NCBI GenBank assembly: GCA_028287785.1
Contig: JAQBOZ010000019.1
Span: 104,300-168,299, forward strand
Source: Chlorobiota bacterium
GTDB lineage: Bacteria > Bacteroidota > Ignavibacteria > OLB7
DNA length: 64,000 bases
Direction of reading: 5' to 3'
Positions 9,441-17,982 of this stretch are shown here, one piece after another. A model generated the notes under the pieces. The model saw only the letters and a list, made by a program, of their open reading frames with translations, searched no databases and was not told the origin of the DNA. The position numbers were made by a program, and so were the translations under genes. Position 1 is the first letter of the stretch. Each line of letters opens with the position of its first letter.

Positions 9441-9743
9441 CTACCACAGTCCGGGAATCCGCGCCTTGAGAAATTCCAGATGCCGCTGTGATTGTTTCAA
9501 TCCCGCAACGACATCGGGTGATGCGGCGCGAATGTACGCATGCGGAACAGAATGTTCCCTCCACCGCCGTCCGGTGGCGACCGTTCCTGCAACCGGCGCG
9601 CTCATGAAGCATGATCCTGTTGAGCGCGCCGCGCCGCCGCTGCATGCGCCGATGGCAAGGCCGGTGTTCGCTGTAGATAGTGCGGGCGATGCATTCGATA
9701 AAAATTTTGCCGCGCAATTATTTTTCAGATGATTTCTTCTCAT
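9441..9743 (-). other. possible small ORF or gene fragment upstream of recG
   Basis: A 100-codon frame on the minus strand ends HSVPHAYIRAASPDVVAGLKQSQRHLEFLKARIPGLW, a natural-looking amphipathic C-terminus. Its first 60 residues are low-grade (Ala/Ser/Gly-rich, several Cys). I do not recognise the family. It stops 9 bp before the recG start, so it could be a short gene cotranscribed with recG, or the 3' remnant of a longer one. A competing frame covers the same bases. Apart from this, 9432-9728 shows nothing I can support. Confidence 0.25.
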
Positions 9744-11240
9744 GACGATTTTTTCTTCCGGCGTTGCTCACAGCCGGCGGCTTCCTCTCATGATATTTTT
9801 TTTCTTCCGGCGTTGCTCATAACTTCCACCGTGTATATCGCTGCATGCGGTGGTGACCCTCCTTCCAACAGCAACCGTTCTCCCGATCATGCCGCTCCCC
9901 CTCTCGCTCCAGCCGAAGCGATGTCGTGTTCTATTTCGCCCACGGCCTTCAGACAATGTATTTAATGTCGCAACATCACGCGGATCTGGCGCCGGCAACC
10001 AGCACGAATATAATTGGCCCCGGCTATCTCCCGCCCCAGGCTGAGCTGGATGGACTGCGCCGGCAGAACAAACTGCGTGATCTGGGATCGAGGATCATTA
10101 TGGGTCTGGAGGCTCATGGCTTCACGATCGACGACAGCAGCGGCTCCACAACGTACTGGGAATGGAAACGTATTCCGTGCTGATTGAATCCACACGGCCC
10201 TACAAGGGCATAACGATGGTGACAGCGCTTGATACAACCGTCAGGATCACGCCCGGAATGATGGATCTTCCAAAGGATGTGCCCGTGACGGATATCGAGT
10301 CGTATCGGCGCATGCATCAGGACTCCCCGCCTGATACCGCAATCGTGGTAGTGACTCAGTTTGAATCCAGTATTCCATCTGATTAACAATCAACGATCGG
10401 CGATCCATGCTTCACTCTTCAAGCTCCGTAGGCGCGCGCCGGTTGTAGCACCAATGCTCCCATCTCCCGCTCAAGCTCCATCGGAGCGTACCATCCCCGC
10501 ATCCGTGCCGAACGGTACGCTCCGATGGAGCTTCAGATCATCGAAGACGTGGCATCGCTACAACCGGTACGCCCCGATGGGGCTGGAAGGAGAGATGCCG
10601 AATGCCCTCGATGAGTCCGAACAGCATGAACCGTATCCCAAACTGAGTCACTACCGCAATCGTCATGAATCCCTGGAAGTTCGAGGCACAATCGGGAGTG
10701 ATGGAGATATGGAAACATTCTTCGTCTGCAAAAGGAACCCGCCCTGATCCCGGTGTGCGATACACGATATATTTTGACGACTACGGCGCAAAATCGATGA
10801 CATGTTTCACCAATAAAAGCCTGGGAGGCAAAGGGGAAATGTATATACTCTTCGATCACGGCGTGGTGGTCACCTGCAACAACTCAAATGTTGCGGAAGC
10901 ACCGACCGAGCAGCCTCTTATCCGCAGGGCCACAGCAGACATCATGAACGGGCTCGCCGTGCTTCCGAGCGATATCGACCTGCTCGCAGCGGATGCAACA
11001 CGCAAGGATCTTGGAACGCAGATCATTCAGGGAAAGGAGACAAAGGGATTTTCGATAGTCAACGATGGGGGGCTGACTGACTGCCGGCAATGGAAGCGCA
11101 TTCCGTTTCGCTTCGAAGTCCCGACTCCCAATCCGAATATCCGTTGGATAACCGAAGTCACCTCACTGCAGACCTATGTTCCGGTTCCTCCCCGAGACGC
11201 GAGCTGTTCAGATATACGGCGACCGAACCTGAGCGATTGA
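9729..11240 (+). pseudogene. decayed two-module lipoprotein gene (DUF4412-like modules), split by a MITE
   Basis: An N-terminal frame from 9729 ends its hydrophobic segment in YIAAC, a plausible lipobox. Near 9920 the frame shifts to one reading VVFYFAHG...LRDLGSRIIMGLEAHGF and WKRIP, then shifts again near 10170 into VLIESTRPYKGITMVTALDTTVRITP. Downstream (10665-11240) is a second, better preserved module: GVRYTIYFDDYGAKS...LFDHGVVVTC...RKDLGTQIIQGKETKGFSI...RQWKRIPFRFEV...WITEVTSLQTYVPVPP. The modules align, and the LG...I.G...GF spacing recalls DUF4412-type periplasmic proteins, a weak assignment. Repeat R1 (10347-10655) sits between them; removing it with one target copy joins TAIV to MNPWKFEAQ in frame. 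The last residues (SDIRRPNLSD) and the stop come from repeat R2. Confidence 0.72.
10347..10655. mobile_element. MITE-like repeat R1, copy 2, with target-site duplication
   Basis: A 309-bp imperfect long palindrome. The ends are GGTAGTGACTCAGTTTG at 10347 and the complementary CAAACTGAGTCACTACC-type end at 10655 (imperfect further in). The flanks carry GCAATCGT at 10339-10346 and again at 10656-10663, an 8-bp duplication (9 bp if the boundary is moved one base). The core is a perfect 20-bp inverted repeat at 10473-10492 and 10514-10533. There is no coding capacity, so it must be moved by an enzyme encoded elsewhere. The insertion interrupts the lipoprotein-like gene. It is the best preserved of the three copies in the window. 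Confidence 0.85.
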
Positions 11241-11314
11241 GACATCCGCCCGGACACAACAGTGAGTGAATGGTGAAGGCCGACGCGGCAGATAACGTCC
11301 TTCAACAATCTGCC
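11217..11314. repeat. dispersed repeat R2, copy 2, supplying a stop codon
   Basis: Reads GGCGACCGAACCTGAGCG, then a degraded hairpin region, then GTGAAGGCCGACGCGGCAGATAACGTCCTTCAACAATCTGCCG. It matches the 34672-34754 copy closely. It begins within the last codons of the preceding ORF, whose TGA at 11238-11240 lies inside the repeat, so the repeat truncated that gene. The hairpin arms (CATCCG...CGGACA) no longer pair well. Confidence 0.7.
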
Positions 11315-11433
11315 GAACCTTTCGAAACAACTCCACGCCCGCTGGCTCCGTAAGTTCAGCCCGTCTCCGCGCGGGCTGGTCATCTTCCACGCGCCCGCAT
11401 CTCACCGGATATTCTACCGATCTGGACAGCATC

Positions 11434-12336
11434 ATGGATACTTCTTCCCCACTTCGCAAGCGGATGGCAGCCTACGTCCGCGATCTCCAGGATAGAATCT
11501 GCGGCGCAATCGAAACGCTGGACGGCACGGCGCGTTTCCGCGAGGACCGTTGGGAGCGACCCGGCGGCGGCGGCGGGCTTGCGCGGGTGATCACCGATGG
11601 CGGGGTGTTCGAAAAAGGGGGCGTAAATACTTCGGAAGTTCACGGTGAACTCCCCGCGAAGCTGGCGGAAAGGATGGGCGTGGAGCGCGCCGAATTCTTC
11701 GCCACCGGAGTCTCGCTGGTGCTGCACCCGGCATCACCCCGCATCCCGACCGTTCACGCAAATTTCCGCTACTTCGAGCAGTCGAACGGCGATGCCTGGT
11801 TCGGCGGCGGCGCAGATCTTACGCCGTATATCGCCGATGAGGCGGACGGAACGCATTTCCATCGAACGCTGAAAAATGCAGGCGATCCGTTCGGAGCGGA
11901 ACTCTACCCGAAATTCAAGAAATGGTGCGACGAATATTTCTTTATCAAACATCGCGGCGAATCGCGCGGTGTTGGCGGGGTCTTCTACGATTATCTGCGC
12001 GGAACGCCGGAGGAAATGGAGCGCCATTTTGCTTTTCAGCAGTCGATGGGGAACGCCTTTATCCCCGCCTATATCCCAATTGCCGAGCGCCACAGGGATG
12101 AGCGGTTCAGCGATCGCGAAAAGAAATTTCAGCTTCTCCGTCGTGGCCGCTATGTGGAATTCAATCTTGTCTACGACCGCGGGACCACGTTCGGGCTGGA
12201 AACGCAGGGTCGCACCGAGAGCATCCTGATGAGCCTTCCGCCGGTGGTCAATTTCGATTACGACGCGCCGATGGAGACAACGGATTCCGAGAAGTTGCTG
12301 ACATCGTGGCTTCGCCAGCCGCGCGAATGGGCATGA
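11434..12336 (+). CDS. hemF: oxygen-dependent coproporphyrinogen III oxidase
   Basis: A 300-residue cytoplasmic enzyme that oxidatively decarboxylates coproporphyrinogen III to protoporphyrinogen IX in haem synthesis (EC 1.3.3.3). Family blocks are intact: the N-terminal region ending FEKGGVNTSEVHGELP, then FRYFEQSNGDAWFGGGADLTPYI, KKWCDEYFFIKHRGESRGVGGVFYDYL and the C-terminal RRGRYVEFNLVYDRGTTFGLETQGRTESILMSLPP. Length is that of the standard enzyme. The O2-dependent form implies exposure to oxygen. It stands 194 bp downstream of the pseudogene; the spacer holds R2 and presumably its promoter. udgB follows after 40 bp. Confidence 0.97.
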   Translation: MDTSSPLRKRMAAYVRDLQDRICGAIETLDGTARFREDRWERPGGGGGLARVITDGGVFEKGGVNTSEVHGELPAKLAERMGVERAEFFATGVSLVLHPASPRIPTVHANFRYFEQSNGDAWFGGGADLTPYIADEADGTHFHRTLKNAGDPFGAELYPKFKKWCDEYFFIKHRGESRGVGGVFYDYLRGTPEEMERHFAFQQSMGNAFIPAYIPIAERHRDERFSDREKKFQLLRRGRYVEFNLVYDRGTTFGLETQGRTESILMSLPPVVNFDYDAPMETTDSEKLLTSWLRQPREWA

Positions 12337-12376
12337 TCTTCGGCGGAGCAGACACTTTTCTCCCCTATTTTCCGAA

Positions 12377-13072
12377 ATGAATCAAACCGATCCGATTCTC
12401 TGGCTCCAGTTGCAGGAGCAGATCGTGGCATGCGAGCGCTGCCCCAGGTTGCGCGCATATTGCGCCGAAATTGCGCGGATAAAACGGGCGGCATATCGCG
12501 ACTGGGAGTACTGGGGAAAACCTGTGCCGAATTTCGGCGATCCAAACGGTCGTCTGATGCTGGTCGGGCTGGCGCCGGGAGCGCACGGCTCCAACAGGAC
12601 AGGACGGATGTTCACCGGCGACCGCTCCGGGGTATTTCTTTTCCGCGCGCTTTACGAGACGGGATTTGCCAGCCAGCCGGAGGGGGATCGCCCGGACGAC
12701 GGGCTCCGTCTCCACGATCTCTGCATCACCGCCACAAACCACTGCGCCCCGCCGGACAACATGCCGAACGCGGATGAGATCGCGAACTGTTCGGAATATC
12801 TTGTCCGCACATTTGCGCTGATGCCGAATCTTCAGGGGGTTGTGGCGCTGGGGAAAATCGGGTTCGATTCGGTGGTGCGGTTTTATCTGGAACAGGGCTG
12901 GATAGAGACAAAGCGCGGGCTGAAGTTCGCGCACGGCGCGCTCTATACATTCGAGCGGGCGCCATTTATCCTCTGCACCTATCATCCCAGCCAGCAGAAT
13001 ACATTTACGGGGCGTCTGACAATGGAGATGTTCCTGGCGATATTCCGTCAGGCGGCCGGGATGCTGCGATAA
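12377..13072 (+). CDS. udgB: type-5 uracil-DNA glycosylase
   Basis: A 231-residue family-5 UDG that excises uracil and related deaminated bases from DNA. The N-terminal CERCPRL holds the first iron-sulphur cysteines, and further cysteines (CITATNHC, ILCTYHPS) follow. The catalytic region is LVGLAPGAHGSNRTGRMFTGDRSG, and the second UDG motif is CTYHPSQQNTFTGRL, with His in place of family-1 arrangements. GLAPGAHG without the usual Asp/Asn nucleophile position is the hallmark of family 5. It is 40 bp downstream of hemF and likely cotranscribed. The ATG at 12377 gives the expected length. Confidence 0.93.
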   Translation: MNQTDPILWLQLQEQIVACERCPRLRAYCAEIARIKRAAYRDWEYWGKPVPNFGDPNGRLMLVGLAPGAHGSNRTGRMFTGDRSGVFLFRALYETGFASQPEGDRPDDGLRLHDLCITATNHCAPPDNMPNADEIANCSEYLVRTFALMPNLQGVVALGKIGFDSVVRFYLEQGWIETKRGLKFAHGALYTFERAPFILCTYHPSQQNTFTGRLTMEMFLAIFRQAAGMLR

Positions 13073-13104
13073 TTGGGATCATCGAAATTTACCACGGGAG
13101 TATA

Positions 13105-13725
13105 ATGACATCCGCAACCGATCGCCGGTTCGATATCATCGTGTTTGATCTGGGAGGCGTGCTTATCGAGCTGACCGGCGTTCAGCGGATGCTGGAATGG
13201 CTGGAGGATGGGACATCCGCCGATGAATTATGGACACGATGGCTTGCATCGGAAAGCGTCAGGGGATTCGAGTGCGGTCGAATGAACGCCGATCAGTTTG
13301 CCGAGGCGTTTCTGGCGGAGTTCGGGATTCCGGTGAGCGCCGGGCAATTTCTCGCCGAGTTTACCTCATGGCCCAAAGCCCCCTACGATGGCGCGGGCGA
13401 TCTGCTCCGCGAGCTTGCGAAAAACCATACCGTGGCATGTCTCAGCAACACAAACGCCCTCCACTGGTCACGCATCGACCGGGAGATGGGGCTTCTCCCC
13501 CATTTCACTCATCATTTCGCATCGCATCTTGTGGGAATGCTGAAGCCTGATCGCGAGATATTTGAACACATGGTGGAACAGCTTAGATGCCCGCCGGATC
13601 GCATTCTTTTTCTCGATGACAATCTGTTGAATGTGGAAGGGGCACGCGCCGTCGGGATATCCGCCCATGAGGTAAAGGGATTGACCGGCGCGATTGAAAA
13701 GCTGGCGGAGCTGGGGGTGAAATAA
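13105..13725 (+). CDS. HAD-superfamily hydrolase (IA type)
   Basis: A 206-residue haloacid dehalogenase-like phosphatase. Motif I is IIVFDLGGVLIE at residues 9-20, with Asp as nucleophile and Gly at +2, as in YihX/alpha-D-glucose-1-phosphatase-like proteins. Motif II is CLSNTN near residue 113, motif III the lysine in MLKPDREIF, and motif IV ILFLDDNLLNVEGA. The cap is alpha-helical (C1). The substrate cannot be deduced. It starts 32 bp after udgB on the same strand, so hemF-udgB-HAD may form one unit. Confidence 0.88.
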   Translation: MTSATDRRFDIIVFDLGGVLIELTGVQRMLEWLEDGTSADELWTRWLASESVRGFECGRMNADQFAEAFLAEFGIPVSAGQFLAEFTSWPKAPYDGAGDLLRELAKNHTVACLSNTNALHWSRIDREMGLLPHFTHHFASHLVGMLKPDREIFEHMVEQLRCPPDRILFLDDNLLNVEGARAVGISAHEVKGLTGAIEKLAELGVK

Positions 13726-13993
13726 CGGCGGGAGGCTTGCGCGCCGTTTATTGAATTTTTTATCACCGCATAATCCACTGCTCCCCGGCTTCGCATGGCC
13801 GCTACGGCTTATACGCCTGAAAATTCACCACGGAACCTTCAACGATTCCCGTCGCGATATCCCGCGCTTATTCATCATGGCAGGGCTGCGGTCAATGTTT
13901 CCCCGCATCGGGGAAAATTCCATTGTGACGGGATTGTTGATTTTCGATACCATGATAATGCCCGCGAATTCCGCCGTCACTGGTTTTCCGCGA

Positions 13994-14608
13994 TCATGCG
14001 CGTTGCGCCTTATCGGACACATCCCCCACGACCTCCTCCAGCTCCCCCGGCGTGTTGATATTCCGGAGCAGCCGCGCAATGGAATCCGGCGCATCGACGC
14101 GCATGAAATCCCCCGACTCGATCAGCGCCCACAACGCCAGACGATTCTCCGCCAGCAGCTTCTCCGCCAGCGGCAGCGCGGCTGGCCGATAGATCGCAAA
14201 CAGCGGCTCCATCCTTCCACCGTTCATCACCACCAGACCGTCGCGTGCTTCCGGCTCGACTGGAAGGTTCATCAGCCATGAAATCGCCCCGGTGGTTATC
14301 AACGGCATATCGGCGGCAAGGACGATGATCGGAGAAGCGGCGTATGCCAGCGCGGCGACGATTCCGGCGAGCGGCCCGGAACCCGAAACGGCGTCGGGGA
14401 TGAACTCCACAGTATCGATCGCCCACGCATCGGGACGCGCGCGGCCGGCAACGAGCACGCGGCGGCCGGTCGCCAGGGCGGCGCTGACCACATGCTCGAG
14501 CATCGTGGCGCCGTCGATGACGATCGCGGTTTTATCGCGCCCCATGCGCCTTCCACGTCCGCCGGCCATGATCGCGATTGCGGCCGGCCGCGTCGCGAAA
14601 TCACTCAT
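13994..14608 (-). CDS. mobA: molybdenum cofactor guanylyltransferase
   Basis: Transfers GMP to Mo-molybdopterin to make the bis-MGD precursor. The nucleotide-binding start AAIAIMAGGRGRRMGRDKTAI, the GSGPLAGIVAAL loop and the metal-binding VLAADMPLI are all present. I chose ATG at 14608 over the upstream ATG at 14629 because 14608 overlaps the stop of the preceding CMD gene in the pattern ATGAGTGA, giving classic translational coupling and a 204-residue protein. A MsrP/YuiH-like molybdoenzyme gene is at 32736, a possible user of molybdopterin, though that family binds the cofactor without the guanosine part. Confidence 0.9.
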   Translation of the reverse strand: MSDFATRPAAIAIMAGGRGRRMGRDKTAIVIDGATMLEHVVSAALATGRRVLVAGRARPDAWAIDTVEFIPDAVSGSGPLAGIVAALAYAASPIIVLAADMPLITTGAISWLMNLPVEPEARDGLVVMNGGRMEPLFAIYRPAALPLAEKLLAENRLALWALIESGDFMRVDAPDSIARLLRNINTPGELEEVVGDVSDKAQRA

Positions 14609-14927
14609 CCTGCTTGTCGATCGTATCATGAATCCAGGAATAGACGGCGACGGTGGATGGCATGCCGAGCGTTCCGGCGGCGAGCGCGACGACCTGCTCC
14701 ATCTCCTCGGCCGTGATCCCCATCGCCAGCCCTTTCCGCGCCGACGAGTGGACGGCCCCTTCCCGCATGGCTCCGATGGCGACCGCCAGCTTGATCAGAC
14801 GGCGGGTTCGTTCGTCGAGCGGCCCCTGTTCGCCGGCATCGTTGATCGACCGCCACGCCTTTTCAAGCTCGGGATAACGCGCCACGAACTTCAGGTAGGT
14901 CTTCGGAGGTTTGGGCATTCTGCTCAT
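14601..14927 (-). CDS. carboxymuconolactone decarboxylase-family protein
   Basis: About 108 residues from the ATG at 14927 (MSRMPKPPKTYLKF); a further upstream ATG at 14996 would add an unlikely basic tail. The CMD fold is shown by LDERTRRLIKLAVAIGA, REGAVHSSARKGLAMGIT and EEMEQVVALAAGTLGMPS. The peroxidatic CxxC of AhpD is absent (GAVHSSA in its place), so this belongs to the cysteine-free CMD subgroup of unknown activity. It overlaps mobA by eight bases, suggesting coordinated expression and perhaps a link to molybdenum-cofactor enzymes. The substrate is not known. Confidence 0.85.
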   Translation of the reverse strand: MSRMPKPPKTYLKFVARYPELEKAWRSINDAGEQGPLDERTRRLIKLAVAIGAMREGAVHSSARKGLAMGITAEEMEQVVALAAGTLGMPSTVAVYSWIHDTIDKQDE

Positions 14928-15108
14928 CGCGTTCCCGGTTTTGAAATGATTGCTTCGCCTGTCGGGCCAATGTAAGATATCGGCGAATCGAACCAAAAAA
15001 CCGCTTGTGCTATCGGCCTGCCGCCGTAGCTTGCGCCGAGCGATCAGCCCGCCGATCTCCTTACGGCATCCTGCACGCGGGCCGCCGCTTCATTTGCACG
15101 AATAACCG

Positions 15109-15600
15109 ATGCTTATCTATCTGATGCGTCACGGAATCGCGGAGGAAACTTCTTCGCAGGGGGACGCGGGTCGCGAGCTGACGCAGCAGGGGACGCTCCG
15201 CACCGCGATGGTGGCGAAGGGCCTTCACAAGGCCGGGCTTACGTTCGACCGGATCATCTCCAGCCCGTATCTCCGGGCGCGGCAGACGGCGGAAATCGTT
15301 TCGAGGATCACCGGTCACGACCAGGAGATCTTGTTCGACCAGCGGCTGCTTCCGCAGGGACGGTACCCGGACGTGAGCGATCTTATCAAGGAGAACAACG
15401 ATATCGGCTCGCTTCTGCTGACCGGGCACGAGCCGAGCATGGGGGGCTTTATCAGCGGCATCTGCGCGGGGGGACAGCTCTCGGTCGACGTGAAGAAGGC
15501 ATCGGTGACGGCGATCGAACTCTACCGGTTCTCGCCTTCGGTGACGGGATCGCTCCTCTGGATGCTGCCGCCGGGAATACTCGAAGGGATATCGCAGTAG
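15109..15600 (+). CDS. sixA: phosphohistidine phosphatase SixA
   Basis: A 163-residue histidine phosphatase. The N-terminal MLIYLMRHGIAEE holds the RHG catalytic motif with His8, ISSPYLRARQTAEIV is the second family block, and TGHEPSM near residue 108 carries the second catalytic His. SixA proteins dephosphorylate phosphohistidine on HPt domains or PTS proteins. Length matches E. coli SixA (161). It is divergent from the CMD-mobA pair, with about 180 bp between starts that must contain both promoters. The ATG at 15109 sits directly at the motif. Confidence 0.92.
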   Translation: MLIYLMRHGIAEETSSQGDAGRELTQQGTLRTAMVAKGLHKAGLTFDRIISSPYLRARQTAEIVSRITGHDQEILFDQRLLPQGRYPDVSDLIKENNDIGSLLLTGHEPSMGGFISGICAGGQLSVDVKKASVTAIELYRFSPSVTGSLLWMLPPGILEGISQ

Positions 15601-15681
15601 GACCACCTGACCACAAACGGCGCGGCCGGGGGAAGATGCCCGGCCGTCAACCATCGATAACTGATACCAAACGGACCCACC

Positions 15682-17253
15682 GTGGCACAACAACAGGCTG
15701 ACCACAACGCGGAAGCCCGGCAGTCGAATATAGGACTGCGACCGGCGCTCGGGCTTTTTACGACAACCATGATCGTGGTGGGGGCGGTGATCGGCTCCGG
15801 CATCTTCCGAAAACCGGGAGGAATGGCGGGAGATCTGGTCGGCGCGGGGCTCGGATCGCCGATGATTCTGCTTGGCGTCTGGGCGCTTGCCGGCATCATC
15901 ACCCTCTTCGGCGCGCTTACCAACGCGGAGGTGGCGGGGATGATCCCCGAGACGGGGGGGCAGTATGTCTACTTCGGCCGGATGTACGGATCGTTCAGCG
16001 CATATCTCTACGGCTGGGCGGTGTTCGCGGTGATTCAGACCGGCTCGATCGCCAGCATCGCCTACGTCTTTGCCGAGTATTGCAGCAAATTCTTCAACCC
16101 GTTTCATCTGGGCGCCGCGAGCGAGGCGATGACGGTTCACCTCCCCTTTATCGGGGATATTCACCCGCTGGCTGATATAGGCGTCAAGGGAATCGCGGCG
16201 GCGCTGATCATCCTGCTGACGTTCGTCAATTATCTCGGCGTGAAATTCGGCGGCATTGTTCAGAATATTTTCACCGTATCGAAAATCGCCGCGATGCTGA
16301 CGCTGGTGGTGATGGCCTTTCTGGTTCCCGGCGCGGGTTCGGCGGCCAACGCGACGGCCGGCAGCCTGATTCATCCACCGAGCGGCGATGGCGGGATGCT
16401 GGTGAAGGCGCTCGCAATCGCGGCGGCGCTGGGCGGGGCGTTCTGGGCATACGACGGCTGGAACAATGTGACATATATCGCGGGGGAAGTGAAATCGCCG
16501 CAGCGGAATATTCCGCGCGCGCTCATCGTGGGGATGGCGATCATCATCGTGGTGTATCTTCTGATCAACCTGGCCTACTGCTGGGTCCTCCCGATCGACG
16601 CGATGGCCTCGTCGAAGCTGGTGGCCGCCGATACCGCGGAGAAATTCTTCAGCGGCGGCGGCAAGTGGATAGCGGCGGCGGTGCTGGTCTCCACATTCGG
16701 AACAACCAACGGGACAATCCTTGCCAGCGCCCGCGTCTATTTTTCGATGGCGCGGCATAATGTTTTTCCGAAGTTCCTGGGGAACGCGCATCCGCGCTAT
16801 CATACGCCGGCCGCCTCCCTCTTCGTGCAGTGTGCGTGGAGCGTGCTGCTGCTGTTCAGCGGCACATTCGACACCCTTACCGACACGCTGATCTTCGTGA
16901 GCTGGCTGTTCTACGCGGCCGGAGCGTACGGGCTGTTCGTCCTGCGACGGAAGGAGCCCGGCACGGCGCGCCCCTACAAGGTTCCCGGCTACCCGCTGAT
17001 CCCGGCGATCTTCGTCGTCTTCGCGATCATCTATCTGGGGCTGACGGTGTATAACGATATCGACGGATACAACACGGCGGTGGCGGCCGGAAAACCGGCG
17101 ATCATCAACTCGGCGTTCGGGATTTTTCTGGTGCTGCTCGGCATCCCGATCTACCTCTATTACCGGAACCGGAAATCCCAGCCACCGGCGTTTGCGGACA
17201 CGACAGGGGCCGCTACCGGGAAAAACTCCACTGATAATGATTTGATAGCCTGA
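15682..17253 (+). CDS. APC-family amino-acid permease
   Basis: A 523-residue inner-membrane transporter starting with GTG at 15682. The first helix holds TTTMIVVGAVIGSGIFRKPGG, the unwound substrate-binding GSGIF signature of APC/LAT-like permeases. About 12 hydrophobic segments follow, including AYDGWNNVTYIAGEVKSPQRNIPRAL, the conserved loop of helices 6-7, and YKVPGYPLIPAIFVVFAIIYLG near the end. It is most like SteT/LAT-type exchangers, but the substrate is not readable from sequence. It is 81 bp downstream of sixA. A strong terminator follows at 17312. Confidence 0.92.
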   Translation: MAQQQADHNAEARQSNIGLRPALGLFTTTMIVVGAVIGSGIFRKPGGMAGDLVGAGLGSPMILLGVWALAGIITLFGALTNAEVAGMIPETGGQYVYFGRMYGSFSAYLYGWAVFAVIQTGSIASIAYVFAEYCSKFFNPFHLGAASEAMTVHLPFIGDIHPLADIGVKGIAAALIILLTFVNYLGVKFGGIVQNIFTVSKIAAMLTLVVMAFLVPGAGSAANATAGSLIHPPSGDGGMLVKALAIAAALGGAFWAYDGWNNVTYIAGEVKSPQRNIPRALIVGMAIIIVVYLLINLAYCWVLPIDAMASSKLVAADTAEKFFSGGGKWIAAAVLVSTFGTTNGTILASARVYFSMARHNVFPKFLGNAHPRYHTPAASLFVQCAWSVLLLFSGTFDTLTDTLIFVSWLFYAAGAYGLFVLRRKEPGTARPYKVPGYPLIPAIFVVFAIIYLGLTVYNDIDGYNTAVAAGKPAIINSAFGIFLVLLGIPIYLYYRNRKSQPPAFADTTGAATGKNSTDNDLIA

Positions 17254-17311
17254 ACAGGGTGATCCCCGATAGCGACCAGCTATCCGCCGATTCATCAGAA
17301 CGCAACCGCAT

Positions 17312-17344
17312 TAAAGCGTCATCATTCGATGGCGCTTTTTTTTG
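17312..17344 (+). terminator. intrinsic terminator after the permease gene
   Basis: AAAGCGTCATC, a short loop, then GATGGCGCTTT followed by a run of T. The 11-bp stem has one G-T wobble. It is placed 59 bp after the permease stop. Confidence 0.85.
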
Positions 17345-17982
17345 TTCGGCCCGGTCTGCGAAGCATGGCAATATGATATCACCAATTCCATCCTCATATC
17401 GTGGGGCCAACCTGACAGTCGATAATATTGATAAATAGCGCATCCGAAGATAAAGGCTACAGACCGACGCCGGATATTCACGGCATGCCCCGAACGGCTC
17501 CATCGCGGGAGTACACAAAGATGTACTCCCGCGCTGCTCATCGCCACCGTATTTTTGTGGGTTACTCGATCTGTCCATACATCATAATCCCCCGGCTGAT
17601 GGAGGAAGTCCGAACGATGTTCTGCAGCAAAAACCTCCGACCCATTACATCAGATGATTCCAACGAATGCACGGCCGCGCGATTGAACATTTCCCTCGTT
17701 CGTGGAGATAATTCCGCGCAGCGCATTGCGGTAAATAATATTATTAATTCGTCCCGATCAATGGTACGATGAATTTCGTGTAGACCTGACTTCTCTTGCC
17801 ACCCAGCTCCCGGCGATGCAAGTGCCAGCAATTTCCATGTCTCGCATGTTTCCGGCGAGCGAATAGTAACAGGAATTTTCCACCGATGGTCTCGCGATAT
17901 TTTCATCGCGGCATCACCGGCTGAGAATTTCGGGATTATCCGCCATGCCATTACACTTATCTCAATTCAATGGAGGTTCCCG
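17345..17982. other. 638-bp spacer with a perfect 12-bp hairpin
   Basis: No convincing gene. The notable element is CGCGGGAGTACA (17504-17515), a six-base loop, and its exact complement (17522-17533), with no T-tract. The last part before 17983 should hold the promoter of the T9SS protein gene. Short frames on both strands here lack family features. Confidence 0.5.

Noticed and set aside
15061..17295. 744-codon open frame antisense to sixA and the permease
   Set aside because: It is a shadow of GC-rich codons; low-complexity Arg/His/Asp composition and no domain, while the plus strand carries two clear genes.
17562..17951. 129-codon minus-strand ORF
   Set aside because: No family features, no ribosome-binding site and a competing frame on the other strand.
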